Source: Psychrobacter immobilis (lineage in GTDB: Bacteria; Pseudomonadota; Gammaproteobacteria; Pseudomonadales; Moraxellaceae). Taken from it: a stretch of 64,000 nt of DNA. The stretch is taken from assembly GCF_904846185.1 (NCBI RefSeq), contig NZ_CAJGZQ010000017.1, forward strand, positions 1 through 64,000, in the 5' to 3' direction. Positions 49,244 to 59,315 of the stretch are shown here, one piece after another (within the stretch, counting starts at the first letter, position 1; each line of letters opens with the position of its first letter). The position numbers and the translations under genes are program-made. The notes under the pieces were generated by a model that was given only the letters and a program-made list of their open reading frames with translations, had not been told where the DNA came from and did no database searches.

Positions 49244-49897
49244 TTATTTTCCTTGCTTGCGATTTCTAATCACCCGCCATAGTCCTTCATTCTCTGTTTT
49301 TGGCATTTTTAAGGTAATGGTATTCGATAGCATATCTTGCACTGCGAGACCACGTGGGTTAAAGAGGCAAAAAGCATAGTTAAAGACAAAGCCCAGAAAG
49401 GCACTGGTCAACAGAACAGCACGCGAGCCATCGATGACACTACCAATGATACCAAATATAAGTGGCATGATACTGGCCGCTAAAATCCGCTTAAATGACT
49501 GTCCCCATGTTAGCAAATGACCATTACTATTGACCGTCTTTAACCGCCAAGTCTGCATACCTAGTGTCTGTCCACCGCGACGCCAAAATATCCCATAGAA
49601 TCCCACTAACGTCAGAATAAAAGACGGCGTCATAATCACGTTTTGATACCACGTTGGCAGCGACTGCGCTTGAGAAGAGTCTGTACCGGTATTCATGGTC
49701 AGCAATGTACCAATCACGGTTAGCAGGGTACCGACTAAAAACAACAACGCTAAAATCAACATGCCATCATAAAGAATCGCTGCCATACGGGTACCAGCTT
49801 TGGCAATCGTCAGCTCTTCAACGTCAGAGGCATGGTGTGCTGATGCTTTAGTTTTAGCAGAAGATTTGGTAGGTCGTTTAGGTAAACTCTTTGACAT
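49244..49897 (-). CDS. RDD family membrane protein
   Basis: A 217-residue protein with a Lys/Ser-rich cytosolic tail, then an RDD domain: RMAAILYDGMLILALLFLVG (the R..D motif near residues 38-46), a second helix, FYGIFWRRGGQTLGMQTWRLKTV, and two further helices. RDD proteins are small membrane proteins of largely unknown function, some linked to transport or Na+/H+ exchange. Monocistronic. Confidence 0.85.
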   Translation of the reverse strand: MSKSLPKRPTKSSAKTKASAHHASDVEELTIAKAGTRMAAILYDGMLILALLFLVGTLLTVIGTLLTMNTGTDSSQAQSLPTWYQNVIMTPSFILTLVGFYGIFWRRGGQTLGMQTWRLKTVNSNGHLLTWGQSFKRILAASIMPLIFGIIGSVIDGSRAVLLTSAFLGFVFNYAFCLFNPRGLAVQDMLSNTITLKMPKTENEGLWRVIRNRKQGK

Positions 49898-50057
49898 GGT
49901 ACAAGCTCATAGCAAGCAGTGAATAGTGACTCTATTGTACCGTAATTCACTGTCTTATCGTACATTATCCTAAGATGCCGTAAGTCATATAACAATGTGG
50001 TATAACCATGTCGTATGACTCATCAGCTCATAAGACTATCACACAGAAATTGCAGAC

Positions 50058-50094
50058 ATAAAAAAATCGCCAAATTGTCATAAGACAGGCGATT
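50058..50094 (-). terminator. Intrinsic terminator of the tRNA-Ser/tRNA-Arg transcript
   Basis: AATCGCC (50065-50071) pairs with GGCGATT (50088-50094); the minus strand continues with seven Ts. It lies about 45 nt past tRNA-Arg. Confidence 0.8.
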
Positions 50095-50138
50095 ATTTTA
50101 AGGTTTCTTTAACTGGGTTAAAGAAGTGATGATGCAAA

Positions 50139-50215
50139 TGGTGCGCTTGGAGAGATTCGAACTCCCGACCCCTTAGTTCGTAGCCAAGTGCTCTATCCAA
50201 CTGAGCTACAAGCGC
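50139..50215 (-). tRNA. tRNA-Arg (anticodon ACG)
   Basis: A 77-base cloverleaf with encoded CCA. Acceptor GCGCTTG pairs with CAAGCGC, the anticodon loop is CTACGAA, and the T-arm has GTTCGAATC. The wobble A is expected to become inosine. Confidence 0.97.
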
Positions 50216-50402
50216 GTACTTTGCACATCATTTACTGCGTTGTTAAGAAACAATTGCAGCAAATTAGGTTGGTTATTATATAGATAATTTCGCTTGTGTC
50301 AACATCTTTTTTTATTAAAATCAAATTATTTTTTGCTTTAATAAAATAGAAGATTATTAACGCTTTTATATCGCGTCACTACTCTACTAAAAACCGAATA
50401 AA

Positions 50403-50492
50403 TGGAGGTGAAGGAGGGATTCGAACCCTCGATACGCGCAAACGTATGGTTCCTTAGCAGGGAACTGGTTTCAGCCACTCACCCACTTCACC
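50403..50492 (-). tRNA. tRNA-Ser (anticodon GCT)
   Basis: A 90-base type II tRNA. Acceptor GGTGAAG pairs with CTTCACC, anticodon stem GTTCC/GGAAC carries GCT, and the long variable arm has ATACG/CGTAT. The T-arm is GAGGG/CCCTC. The discriminator base before the encoded CCA is T, not the G usual for bacterial serine tRNAs. Confidence 0.95.
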
Positions 50493-51655
<1,163 letters not shown>

Positions 51656-51664
51656 ATAATCAAT

Positions 51665-51705
51665 AAAAAAAAGGGCGCTCTATATCTCGTAGAGCGCCCT
51701 TTTTT
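51665..51705. terminator. Bidirectional terminator between thiD and yggT
   Basis: AAAAAAGGGCGCTCT pairs with AGAGCGCCCTTTTTT. Confidence 0.96.
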
Positions 51706-51758
51706 AGATAGCTATTGGTAATTTTAGATAGCAGCTTTCAAGTGACCATTAATTCAGC

Positions 51759-52328
51759 TCAACCCAACATTGGCATGAAGCTCGCGGCAAAGCCACCAAT
51801 AAACATCTCAAGCAAAATAAAAGCAATGAATGCGACCATTGGTGATAAATCAATCATGCCCAAGTTTGGCGTGATTCGACGAAATGGTGCCAAGATTGGC
51901 TCCGCTAAATTGACAATGATACCAATAATCGGATGCTGAGATTGGGTAAATACCACAATCCAGCTGACAATGATGGAACCAATGACGAGATAGCGACACA
52001 TACGTAAAAAGTCTAATACCAAGCTGATAGTACCAGTAAAAAATAACGGTACAGGAGCGATACCTTTATGTGTCAGTGCTGCTCTTCCAGAGATATCGAT
52101 TAAACGAATCAAAAACATCAGGACGATAGCCGCAATACTGATACGCCCTTGCCCAACGGTTGGAAAAATACGCCCAAACACATCGACAATATGCGTTGCT
52201 TTGTAGGCAGGCGCAATCATGGGGTTGCTGGCATCCATCCCTGCAAATTGCAGCATAAAGCGAATAAACACCAACATCATGGCGAAGGTGGTGACCAAAT
52301 CAAAGATTTGAAATAACATGTTGTTCAT
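51759..52328 (-). CDS. yggT: YggT family membrane protein
   Basis: A 189-residue protein with two YGGT units, each of a pair of membrane helices: LVFIRFMLQFAGMDASNPM and the C-terminal GSIIVSWIVVF ... EPILAPFRRITPNLGMIDLSPMVAFI. YggT-type proteins have been tied to osmotic stress and membrane or division functions; the mechanism is not established. It follows proC in the same direction, the classic yggS-proC-yggT neighbourhood, with yggS absent. Confidence 0.9.
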   Translation of the reverse strand: MNNMLFQIFDLVTTFAMMLVFIRFMLQFAGMDASNPMIAPAYKATHIVDVFGRIFPTVGQGRISIAAIVLMFLIRLIDISGRAALTHKGIAPVPLFFTGTISLVLDFLRMCRYLVIGSIIVSWIVVFTQSQHPIIGIIVNLAEPILAPFRRITPNLGMIDLSPMVAFIAFILLEMFIGGFAASFMPMLG

Positions 52329-52390
52329 GAAGTGCTACTCAATGTGACATTATTAACAAGTTTTGGGATGACGACTGTCATTACTAGGTA

Positions 52391-52438
52391 CTTGGTATTG
52401 GTGCTTGGTATTGGTGCTTGGTATTGATGCTTAGTATT
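52391..52438. repeat. 13-bp tandem repeat between yggT and proC
   Basis: CTTGGTATTGGTG occurs twice exactly, then once with a change, then partially. It lies in the 165-base gap of the proC-yggT unit and shares TTGGTATTGGT with the hexamer tract at 13440. Confidence 0.9.
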
Positions 52439-52493
52439 ACAGCTCAGGCGCGTCATTCGCTTTTAGCAAATAATGCGCCTGATATAGGGATGA

Positions 52494-53327
52494 TTAGTTA
52501 CTCATCTCTTCACTCAAGGCTTGGCTACGGTCATAGCAAGCCTGCATAGCCTCAACGATTTGACCACCGATATCATTGGCTTGCATTGACTCAACGGCGG
52601 CTTGGGTTGTCCCATTTGGCGAGGTGACCTTGCGACGCAATTCAGCAGGTGCGTCTTCACTATTCATCGCCATTTTTGCCGCGCCTAGCATGGTTTGCAT
52701 AGCGAGCGCTGAAGCCTGCTCTTTATCCAAACCTAAAGCCACTGCCCCGTCAATCATGGATTCAATAAAGTAAAACATATACGCTGGTGCTGACCCTGAT
52801 ACGGCGGTTACCGCATGCATGTGTTCTTCATTATCGACCCACATGACCAATCCTGATGCTTCCATCACCGCCGTTGCTAACTGCTTTTGTTCAGCAGAAA
52901 TATTATCAGTACCGTACAGACCCGTTGCGCCCATTTGAATCATTGCAGGGGTATTTGGCATCGCACGGACGATATTGTCATAGCCACCCAACATCTCAGA
53001 TAAAAGCTCAGTCGACAAACCTGCTGCCACCGAAATCACCAGCTGCTTGTCTAAGACATCCGCAAAGCTACTGACTACCGCTTTCATCACTTGCGGCTTG
53101 ACCGCCAGCACTACAATGTCAGCATCGATAACGGCAGCTTTTGCATCAGCAGTTGGATCGACCGTGTTCAGTCCTTTAGCAGCCAATTGCTCGCGCGCTT
53201 CGCTACTAGGATCAGCAACGGTAATTAAACTCGGTTTGACACCGCAGCTGACAAGCCCGCTAATCAAAGCCTGTGCCATATTACCGCCGCCGATAAAGCT
53301 GATTTTCTTATTATCTAATACTGACAT
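52494..53327 (-). CDS. proC: Pyrroline-5-carboxylate reductase
   Basis: A 277-residue enzyme that makes proline from pyrroline-5-carboxylate with NAD(P)H. KISFIGGGNMAQALISGLV is the dinucleotide fold; VVLAVKPQVM and VISVAAGLSTELLSEML follow. The C-terminal VTSPNGTTQAAVESM is the family signature. Usual length. First gene of the proC-yggT pair. Confidence 0.96.
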   Translation of the reverse strand: MSVLDNKKISFIGGGNMAQALISGLVSCGVKPSLITVADPSSEAREQLAAKGLNTVDPTADAKAAVIDADIVVLAVKPQVMKAVVSSFADVLDKQLVISVAAGLSTELLSEMLGGYDNIVRAMPNTPAMIQMGATGLYGTDNISAEQKQLATAVMEASGLVMWVDNEEHMHAVTAVSGSAPAYMFYFIESMIDGAVALGLDKEQASALAMQTMLGAAKMAMNSEDAPAELRRKVTSPNGTTQAAVESMQANDIGGQIVEAMQACYDRSQALSEEMSN

Positions 53328-53545
53328 ACATGTCTCCTATTCAACAATCCAAAGGTATTCAAACTAACATAATGATAGGTAAAATGACACTCAGTTTACC
53401 ATACTGCTACTGGCATCGTTTGATAAATTGACGGCATCTAACCCGGCTGTAAGCTCCGTTGAATCACTTAATTGCCATGGACTATTGCACAACCAAACGG
53501 TTAAATTAACAAGGGCATTATATAAAATCAGTGACGGAGAGTACT

Positions 53546-54058
53546 ATGTTTTTCATTCGTAAAGCTAACCCAGAGGATTATGCAGACATTGCTAACATTC
53601 ACTTCAAAAGTTGGCATGTAGCCTATTTAGATTTGCTACCAGTGTCCTATATCAATGATAAAAACAACTTATGTAATAAGACAAAAATGTGGCAGGAGTT
53701 AATGGCGCATCCTGATGTTATTGTCTGGATAGCATATGATGCTCATCATCATAATTTGGGGTTTATTGGCTACTTCGTTAATAATAAAAATTATGAAATT
53801 ACCACGTTGTATGTTTTGCCCGACTACCAAGGATTGGGTATAGGCACTCAATTAATGACAGTATCATTGAAAGCTCTCTTAGAATCTCATATCCATGCCC
53901 ATTTTTATTTATGGGTATTAGAAAATAATGTGGCTGCTATTGATTTCTATCAAAAATTTGGCTTTGTAGCTAATGGCGAAAAGAGTGAAGAATGCTACAA
54001 AAGCACGCAAATAATAGATATCAAAATGGTTAGAAAACTTGATGCTCTGATGACTTGA
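53546..54058 (+). CDS. GNAT family N-acetyltransferase
   Basis: About 170 residues from the ATG at 53546, with GGAG upstream; a GTG at 53531 is in frame. FIRKANPEDYADIANIHFKSW opens the fold, and LYVLPDYQGLGIGTQLM carries the acetyl-CoA pyrophosphate loop. FYLWVLENNVAAIDFYQKFGF is the usual C-terminal motif. Substrate unknown. Slightly more AT-rich than the flanking core genes. Confidence 0.9.
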   Translation: MFFIRKANPEDYADIANIHFKSWHVAYLDLLPVSYINDKNNLCNKTKMWQELMAHPDVIVWIAYDAHHHNLGFIGYFVNNKNYEITTLYVLPDYQGLGIGTQLMTVSLKALLESHIHAHFYLWVLENNVAAIDFYQKFGFVANGEKSEECYKSTQIIDIKMVRKLDALMT

Positions 54059-54108
54059 TGACCTAGCCCTAGATAACCTGACCTCCTAGAAGGTTTAGGT
54101 TACAAATA

Positions 54109-55698
54109 TTAAAAAGCGTTATTGATGCTTAGACTGTTTCTAATAGCACTATTTCTCATAACATTGCTTCTAATAGCACTGTCTAAAATGCCAATATTGT
54201 CTGTCGTGTCTGTTAGCGAACTACTCGTCCCTAGTATCCAGCTCTCAAAAGGTGAAACCAGCAATAATGGCCACTCCTTATTCTGCTGTACGGATACGGC
54301 ACTGACCACCACCAAACTCTCGCGCAACCATACAGGTACACCAAGCGTTTGATATAGCTTCTTACCCGCTTGTGGACGTGATGCCAATGCAGTTTGCACA
54401 CGCTGCTGACGACCTAATGGTGCAAAGGTAATCTCAAACTTCTCATCACCATCTTGGTCGCTGTCTAATAGCTCTGCCAAGGCATTTGGCATCATTTGCG
54501 CTTGCCAAGTAAATTTATTATCCCTGCGTAAGGTAACTGATACAGGCTGGGCAGCCGCTGAATCAGCATCAGCCACAACAAAATTAGATAAGGGTTGAAT
54601 CTGTTTGGTAAGCGGCAATGCTAACCACTTGCGCCACTCACTGCTTAAACGATAAAGCTGCTGACGATAGCGGCAAATCGTATAGGACTGCTTGCGAGCT
54701 TGCCAAAAAAGCGCCGTTTGGTGATCAGGATCTTCACGCTGGCTTAGCATAAATACATCATCGACCAGCTGCTTAGCAGGCGGTAACGGTTCATATTGAC
54801 CGAGCCAATGATGCAATAGTTGGCGCTGACGATAAATGGGTAATGCTTGTAGCTTGTCTATACTTAGCACACGCTGGGCAGACAATAGCTGTAATGATGC
54901 TACCTCTATCTGCTGTAAATCTTCTGCCGCTTGTGCATTGATTATTAATTGGGCATCACGCAATAGCTGTGCGCTACGGGCGATATTGTCAATGACATTA
55001 GAATTATAGGTCGCCAATACTGGCATGATGTCGAGGCGTAGCCCACTACGTACATTATCGCCAGCATCATTGGTTGGGTCATCGATATAAGGGAGCTTTA
55101 GGCGCTGAGCGTAATTGCTGATATTGCCGCGTTTGACCATCAGCCAAGGTCGCCATAATGCCATACGCTGTGCGCCCTGCGTTTGGATACGCCACGGCTG
55201 CATACCCGACAGACCATTCACCCCAGCGCCTTGTATCAGCCGCATCAGCACCGTCTCTGCTTGGTCATCGGCATGATGTGCTAAGAGCAATACATCATCT
55301 TGATTGAGTTGCGCTCGCATGACATCATAACGAGCTTGCCTTGCGGCTTGCTCATCATGACCATTCACTTGCGCACGTAAAATCCGACACGGTATCTGCT
55401 GCACTGCTGCCCAATGAGCGACATGCATCGCCCAAGTGTCACTATCTGCTTGCAAACCATGGTTGACATGCAGCAATTGCGGCAAAAATGGCAACTTACC
55501 TTGGCGATAGAGCTGCAAACACAGCGCAGCCAATGCTAATGAATCACGACCACCACTACACGCCAGCCAAAGCCGTCGACCGTGCAGCTGTTCACCATAT
55601 TCAACCATACTGCTCAATAATGCTTGTGCCAGATCGGCATCGACAGGCAAGTCTGCGATTGGCTTCATAGGATGCGGGAGGATTGCACTGCTGGTCAT
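54109..55698 (-). CDS. tilS: tRNA(Ile)-lysidine synthetase
   Basis: A 529-residue PP-loop ATPase that converts C34 of the CAU-anticodon tRNA-Ile to lysidine. P-loop SGGRDS at 48-53, LLLAHHADDQAETVLMRLIQGAGVNGLSGM, and YIDDPTN are diagnostic; the C-terminal domains recognise the tRNA. The extreme C-terminus contains an irregular Asn/Ser/Ile repeat reflecting short DNA repeats near 54125-54190. Longer than E. coli TilS by about 100 residues. Confidence 0.94.
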   Translation of the reverse strand: MTSSAILPHPMKPIADLPVDADLAQALLSSMVEYGEQLHGRRLWLACSGGRDSLALAALCLQLYRQGKLPFLPQLLHVNHGLQADSDTWAMHVAHWAAVQQIPCRILRAQVNGHDEQAARQARYDVMRAQLNQDDVLLLAHHADDQAETVLMRLIQGAGVNGLSGMQPWRIQTQGAQRMALWRPWLMVKRGNISNYAQRLKLPYIDDPTNDAGDNVRSGLRLDIMPVLATYNSNVIDNIARSAQLLRDAQLIINAQAAEDLQQIEVASLQLLSAQRVLSIDKLQALPIYRQRQLLHHWLGQYEPLPPAKQLVDDVFMLSQREDPDHQTALFWQARKQSYTICRYRQQLYRLSSEWRKWLALPLTKQIQPLSNFVVADADSAAAQPVSVTLRRDNKFTWQAQMMPNALAELLDSDQDGDEKFEITFAPLGRQQRVQTALASRPQAGKKLYQTLGVPVWLRESLVVVSAVSVQQNKEWPLLLVSPFESWILGTSSSLTDTTDNIGILDSAIRSNVMRNSAIRNSLSINNAF

Positions 55699-55809
55699 AA
55701 TCAGCCTTATTTATTTAGCATGCATACATGAATTGACATATAAATGAATCAGCTTATACGTCAGCTACGACATCAGTTACAGCGTCAGTTAGCACCTATA
55801 TTAACAGCC

Positions 55810-55842
55810 ACAAAAAAACGCGCCATAAAATGACACGTTTTT
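55810..55842 (-). terminator. Weak intrinsic terminator of accA
   Basis: AAAAACG and CGTTTTT arms with a partly paired interior; the minus strand ends in seven Ts. It lies about 90 nt past the accA stop. Confidence 0.45.
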
Positions 55843-55928
55843 ATTTTAGCATTAAGACTGAGTCTCTAATATAAAAAGCTTTGTGTCCATGAATAGAGGC
55901 TTTGTAACAGAGGTGTCATAGCGACCAA

Positions 55929-56732
55929 TTAAGCAGGCAACATCACTTCTGAATTAAAGGTTTTCAGCTTCTCATAACGTAGCTCACAACGCGCGTGTGC
56001 GTCTAAATCTTTAATCTCATCTAACTGCTCAGCAATAAGTGCTTTCAAGGCAATCATGACTGGTTGCGGCTTGATATGTGCGCCTTCACCTTCTTCAATG
56101 ACGGCATCAATCAGCCCCATCTGATATAAATTAATCGCATTTAATTTCAAGGCTTCACTAGCGTCTTGTGCTTTTTCAGCTGTTTTCCACAGGATAGAGG
56201 CACAGCCTTCCGGAGAGATAACCGAATAAATACTATTTTGTAGCATATTGACTTTGTCACCAACACCAATTGCCAACGCCCCACCTGAGCCGCCTTCACC
56301 GATGATAGTCACGATAATAGGCACTTTTAGGCTAGAAAAAACGGCGATACTTTCGGCAATGGCTTGCGCTTGTCCGCGCTCTTCCGCACCGATACCCGGA
56401 TAAGCGCCTTGGGTATCGACAAAGGTCATCACAGGAATATTAAAGCGCTCAGCCATTTTGACCAAACGAATCACTTTGCGGTACCCTTCAGGATTGGCCA
56501 TGCCAAAGTTATGGGCAATACGCTCACGGGTACTGTGACCGCGATGTTGACCAATCACCATCACAGGCTGACCATCAAAACGTGCCAGACCACCAAGAAT
56601 GGCTTTGTCATCGGCAAAAGCACGGTCACCGTGCAGCTCATCGAATTCGGTAAACAGCTGATTAACATAGTCCATAAATAATGGACGCTTGGCGTGCCGT
56701 GCAAGCTGCACACTATCCCAGACAGTGCTCAT
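55929..56732 (-). CDS. accA: Acetyl-CoA carboxylase carboxyltransferase subunit alpha
   Basis: A 267-residue AccA that, with AccD, transfers carboxyl from biotin to acetyl-CoA. It lacks the first roughly 50 residues (helical region) present in E. coli AccA and begins at the equivalent of the LARHPQRP segment; the short form is also typical of Acinetobacter. [51 protein letters not shown] and [14 protein letters not shown] are intact. accD is not in the window. Confidence 0.95.
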   Translation of the reverse strand: MSTVWDSVQLARHAKRPLFMDYVNQLFTEFDELHGDRAFADDKAILGGLARFDGQPVMVIGQHRGHSTRERIAHNFGMANPEGYRKVIRLVKMAERFNIPVMTFVDTQGAYPGIGAEERGQAQAIAESIAVFSSLKVPIIVTIIGEGGSGGALAIGVGDKVNMLQNSIYSVISPEGCASILWKTAEKAQDASEALKLNAINLYQMGLIDAVIEEGEGAHIKPQPVMIALKALIAEQLDEIKDLDAHARCELRYEKLKTFNSEVMLPA

Positions 56733-56958
56733 AGACGCTTCCCTTTAATAATTATACTTAATGTATTTATGTTTAAGAATAATATCGTTATCGATTTTCA
56801 GATAATGAAAGTACAGTTGTAAACTCAATAGAAGCTATAGTAGCACATCTTAAATGGCATGACATTACTGACAAAGCCGCTTTTGTTACGTTAATCTATA
56901 GCATACTCATTACAATAGTAACGGCATCATGTTGATCGTCAGTGCAAAGCAGCGCTGC

Positions 56959-58485
56959 CTAGCCCTCAACCACGCTCAGCGTCACGCCCCATTTGGCAAA
57001 CTGCTCAATCTCAGTATGCAAATCGGGCAATAAGAAAGCATAATGCTCACTGTTATCGGCAACGGTGATTTGCCAGCAATGATCATCCATGGCTTGTAAC
57101 TGTAATTCTGGTAATTCATGATCGCTGCGGCTGTGATGCGCCAGTACAGCCAAACGTAGCAGCAGACAAAGATAAACGAGCTGATTACCACCGATAGTAC
57201 AGGTCTGCTCTAACATATCGGCCTTGAGCTTACGACGATGATTGAGCATCAGCTGTGCCATACGCTTTTGATCGACTTGCGAGAATCCTGGAATATCAGA
57301 ATACTCAAGCAAATACGCGCTGTGCTTATGATAACTACTATGACTGATGGCCAATCCTATCTCATGCAAGAAAGCCGCACGTCTGAGTAAATCACAATCA
57401 TCGTTGGTAAGGGCAAGCTGACTCTTCACTTGCTCAAATAAATGACGACTGGTTTTCACCACTTGTTTGGCTTGTTTTTTGTCCCCCGAATAACGCTTAA
57501 TCAGCGCCAGCACACTGCGGTCACGAACATCTTCGCTAGCAAAGCGTCCAAGCATGTCGTACATCACACCTTCACGTAGTGCACCATCTGAGTAAGTAAT
57601 GGTATCGACACCCAGCACTTTCATGACTGCACGCAGTACCGCAACGCCTGCTGGGAAGACGGCTTTGCGATGTTCCTTAACGCCTTCTAAATCGATGTCA
57701 TCGACGTTGCCAATTTTAAGCAACAGTTTCTCTAACTTTTTGACACCTTTATAAGTGATGCGCTCTTGCTCATCAGCCCAGCCCTTAGATACCAGCACAT
57801 TACGTACCGCTTTAATCGTCCCACTCGAGCCAACCACACTACTCCAGCCCAATTTTTGATAACGACCCTGAATCGCTAACACTTCTTTGCGAGCGGCTGA
57901 TATCGCATTATTAAAGGCTTCTTTCGTGATTTGACCATCGGCAAAGTACTTCTGGGTAAAGGCGACACAGCCCATCTGCAAACTCTCGGTCAACAGCGGA
58001 TCGAACTCTTGACCAATGATAAACTCTGTCGAACCGCCACCAATATCGATGACCAAACGCTTGTCACTACTGGCATTGGTGTGTGAGACGCCCAAATAAA
58101 TCAAGCGTGCCTCTTCTCGTCCCGCGATAATCTCAATGGGTTTCGGCAATATTTTATTGGCACGGGCAATAAAGTCATTGGCGTTTTTGGCTTGACGTAA
58201 AGCGTTGGTCGCAACCACGCGAATGCGTTCGGGTGGTACCGAATCCAAACGTGCCACAAATCGGCTCAAACAGTCAAGACCTCGCTGTGCAGCTGCCGCA
58301 CTTAAGATATTATTCTCATCCAAGCCTGCGGCGAGCTGGACTTTTTCAGACATAGAAACGACTTTTCGCACCTCACCATGGTCAAGACGCGCAATGGCCA
58401 GATGAAAACTATTGGAACCGATATCAATGGCTGCCATCATTTCATCATCAGCAAGCGGCGGATTTGTAAGGTAGTCAATAGGCAT
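56959..58485 (-). CDS. ppx: Exopolyphosphatase / Ppx-GppA family phosphatase
   Basis: A 508-residue protein with the sugar-kinase/actin fold: AAIDIGSNSFHLAIARLDHG near the N-terminus, RLVIDIGGGSTEFIIG near 150, and SSGTIKA. The C-terminal HD-like helical domain includes LHEIGLAISHSSYHKHSAYLL. It releases phosphate from polyphosphate ends, and close relatives also hydrolyse pppGpp, so it may affect alarmone levels. ppk is not adjacent. Confidence 0.92.
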   Translation of the reverse strand: MPIDYLTNPPLADDEMMAAIDIGSNSFHLAIARLDHGEVRKVVSMSEKVQLAAGLDENNILSAAAAQRGLDCLSRFVARLDSVPPERIRVVATNALRQAKNANDFIARANKILPKPIEIIAGREEARLIYLGVSHTNASSDKRLVIDIGGGSTEFIIGQEFDPLLTESLQMGCVAFTQKYFADGQITKEAFNNAISAARKEVLAIQGRYQKLGWSSVVGSSGTIKAVRNVLVSKGWADEQERITYKGVKKLEKLLLKIGNVDDIDLEGVKEHRKAVFPAGVAVLRAVMKVLGVDTITYSDGALREGVMYDMLGRFASEDVRDRSVLALIKRYSGDKKQAKQVVKTSRHLFEQVKSQLALTNDDCDLLRRAAFLHEIGLAISHSSYHKHSAYLLEYSDIPGFSQVDQKRMAQLMLNHRRKLKADMLEQTCTIGGNQLVYLCLLLRLAVLAHHSRSDHELPELQLQAMDDHCWQITVADNSEHYAFLLPDLHTEIEQFAKWGVTLSVVEG

Positions 58486-58885
58486 AAGAGGAATCGTTAC
58501 CGTGTTGGATAAAAGGGAGAGGATATGCGCTAAAAATCAGATGATTGGGTCATATAAACATCGTAGCTGCACCAAATAGAGCCATTTACGCAAAGCGGCT
58601 CACGTATTTGACGTAATTTTCGCCATTAAAGCATTTATGCCAAACACTGGCAAGTGACCCAAATGCTAATTAAGCAGCAAGCGCATCATCAACAAAATAA
58701 CAAATGCGCCATAAACATCCATTGCTTGTGTTAAGGATAGCGTTTTGCTACATTAAAAACGACCAATATTATAATAAATAACAGTTACTTAATGAGCGCC
58801 TAGCCGTTTTAGTAAAACAAAAAGCCCCCTAATGACTCGCCCTAATATCTATACTCAATAAACGATTAGCAAGGAAGCTAAACAA
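58486..58885. other. Divergent promoter region between ppx and the Mpo1-like gene
   Basis: About 400 bases without a coding frame. A GGAAGC ribosome-binding site precedes 58886. No further element recognised. Confidence 0.5.
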
Positions 58886-59296
58886 ATGAATCAAACGACC
58901 ACACAAAACACTACCAAAAACGCCGATGCTCAAGCGGTCAGCAATGCTAAAAAAAATATGATGACAACCGTCAGTCCAACAAAGCAGAAATTTTATGACT
59001 TCTACTTAGCTGAACATCAAAACATGGCTTGCCGCCGCTTACATTTCGCCGGTAGTAGCTTTGGCTTATTGGGACTCGCAAAGTCGGTCAAAACCGCTTC
59101 ACCAAAACCATTACTCAAAGGCATCGCTGCTGGATATGCTTGCGCTTGGGTCGGTCATTTTTTCTTTGAAAAAAACAAACCGGCCTCGTTCAAATTTCCT
59201 TTGAAAAGCTTTGCTAGCGACTTTCGTATGTACAGTGATGTCCTACGCGGTAGACTCAGCTTAAAAGACCGTCAATTTGATAAAATTGGACGATAA
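58886..59296 (+). CDS. Mpo1-like (DUF962) membrane protein
   Basis: A 136-residue protein. After a Thr/Asn/Lys-rich tail, KFYDFYLAEHQNMACRRLHFAGS and CAWVGHFFFEKNKPASFKFPLKSFASDFRM carry the His residues that define the Mpo1/YGL010w family. Yeast Mpo1 is an Fe(II) dioxygenase that alpha-oxidises 2-hydroxy fatty acids, so a lipid role is plausible. One or two membrane segments lie between the motifs. It is convergent with fadD. Confidence 0.85.
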   Translation: MNQTTTQNTTKNADAQAVSNAKKNMMTTVSPTKQKFYDFYLAEHQNMACRRLHFAGSSFGLLGLAKSVKTASPKPLLKGIAAGYACAWVGHFFFEKNKPASFKFPLKSFASDFRMYSDVLRGRLSLKDRQFDKIGR

Positions 59297-59315
59297 TAAC
59301 TCGCCACTACCTCAA

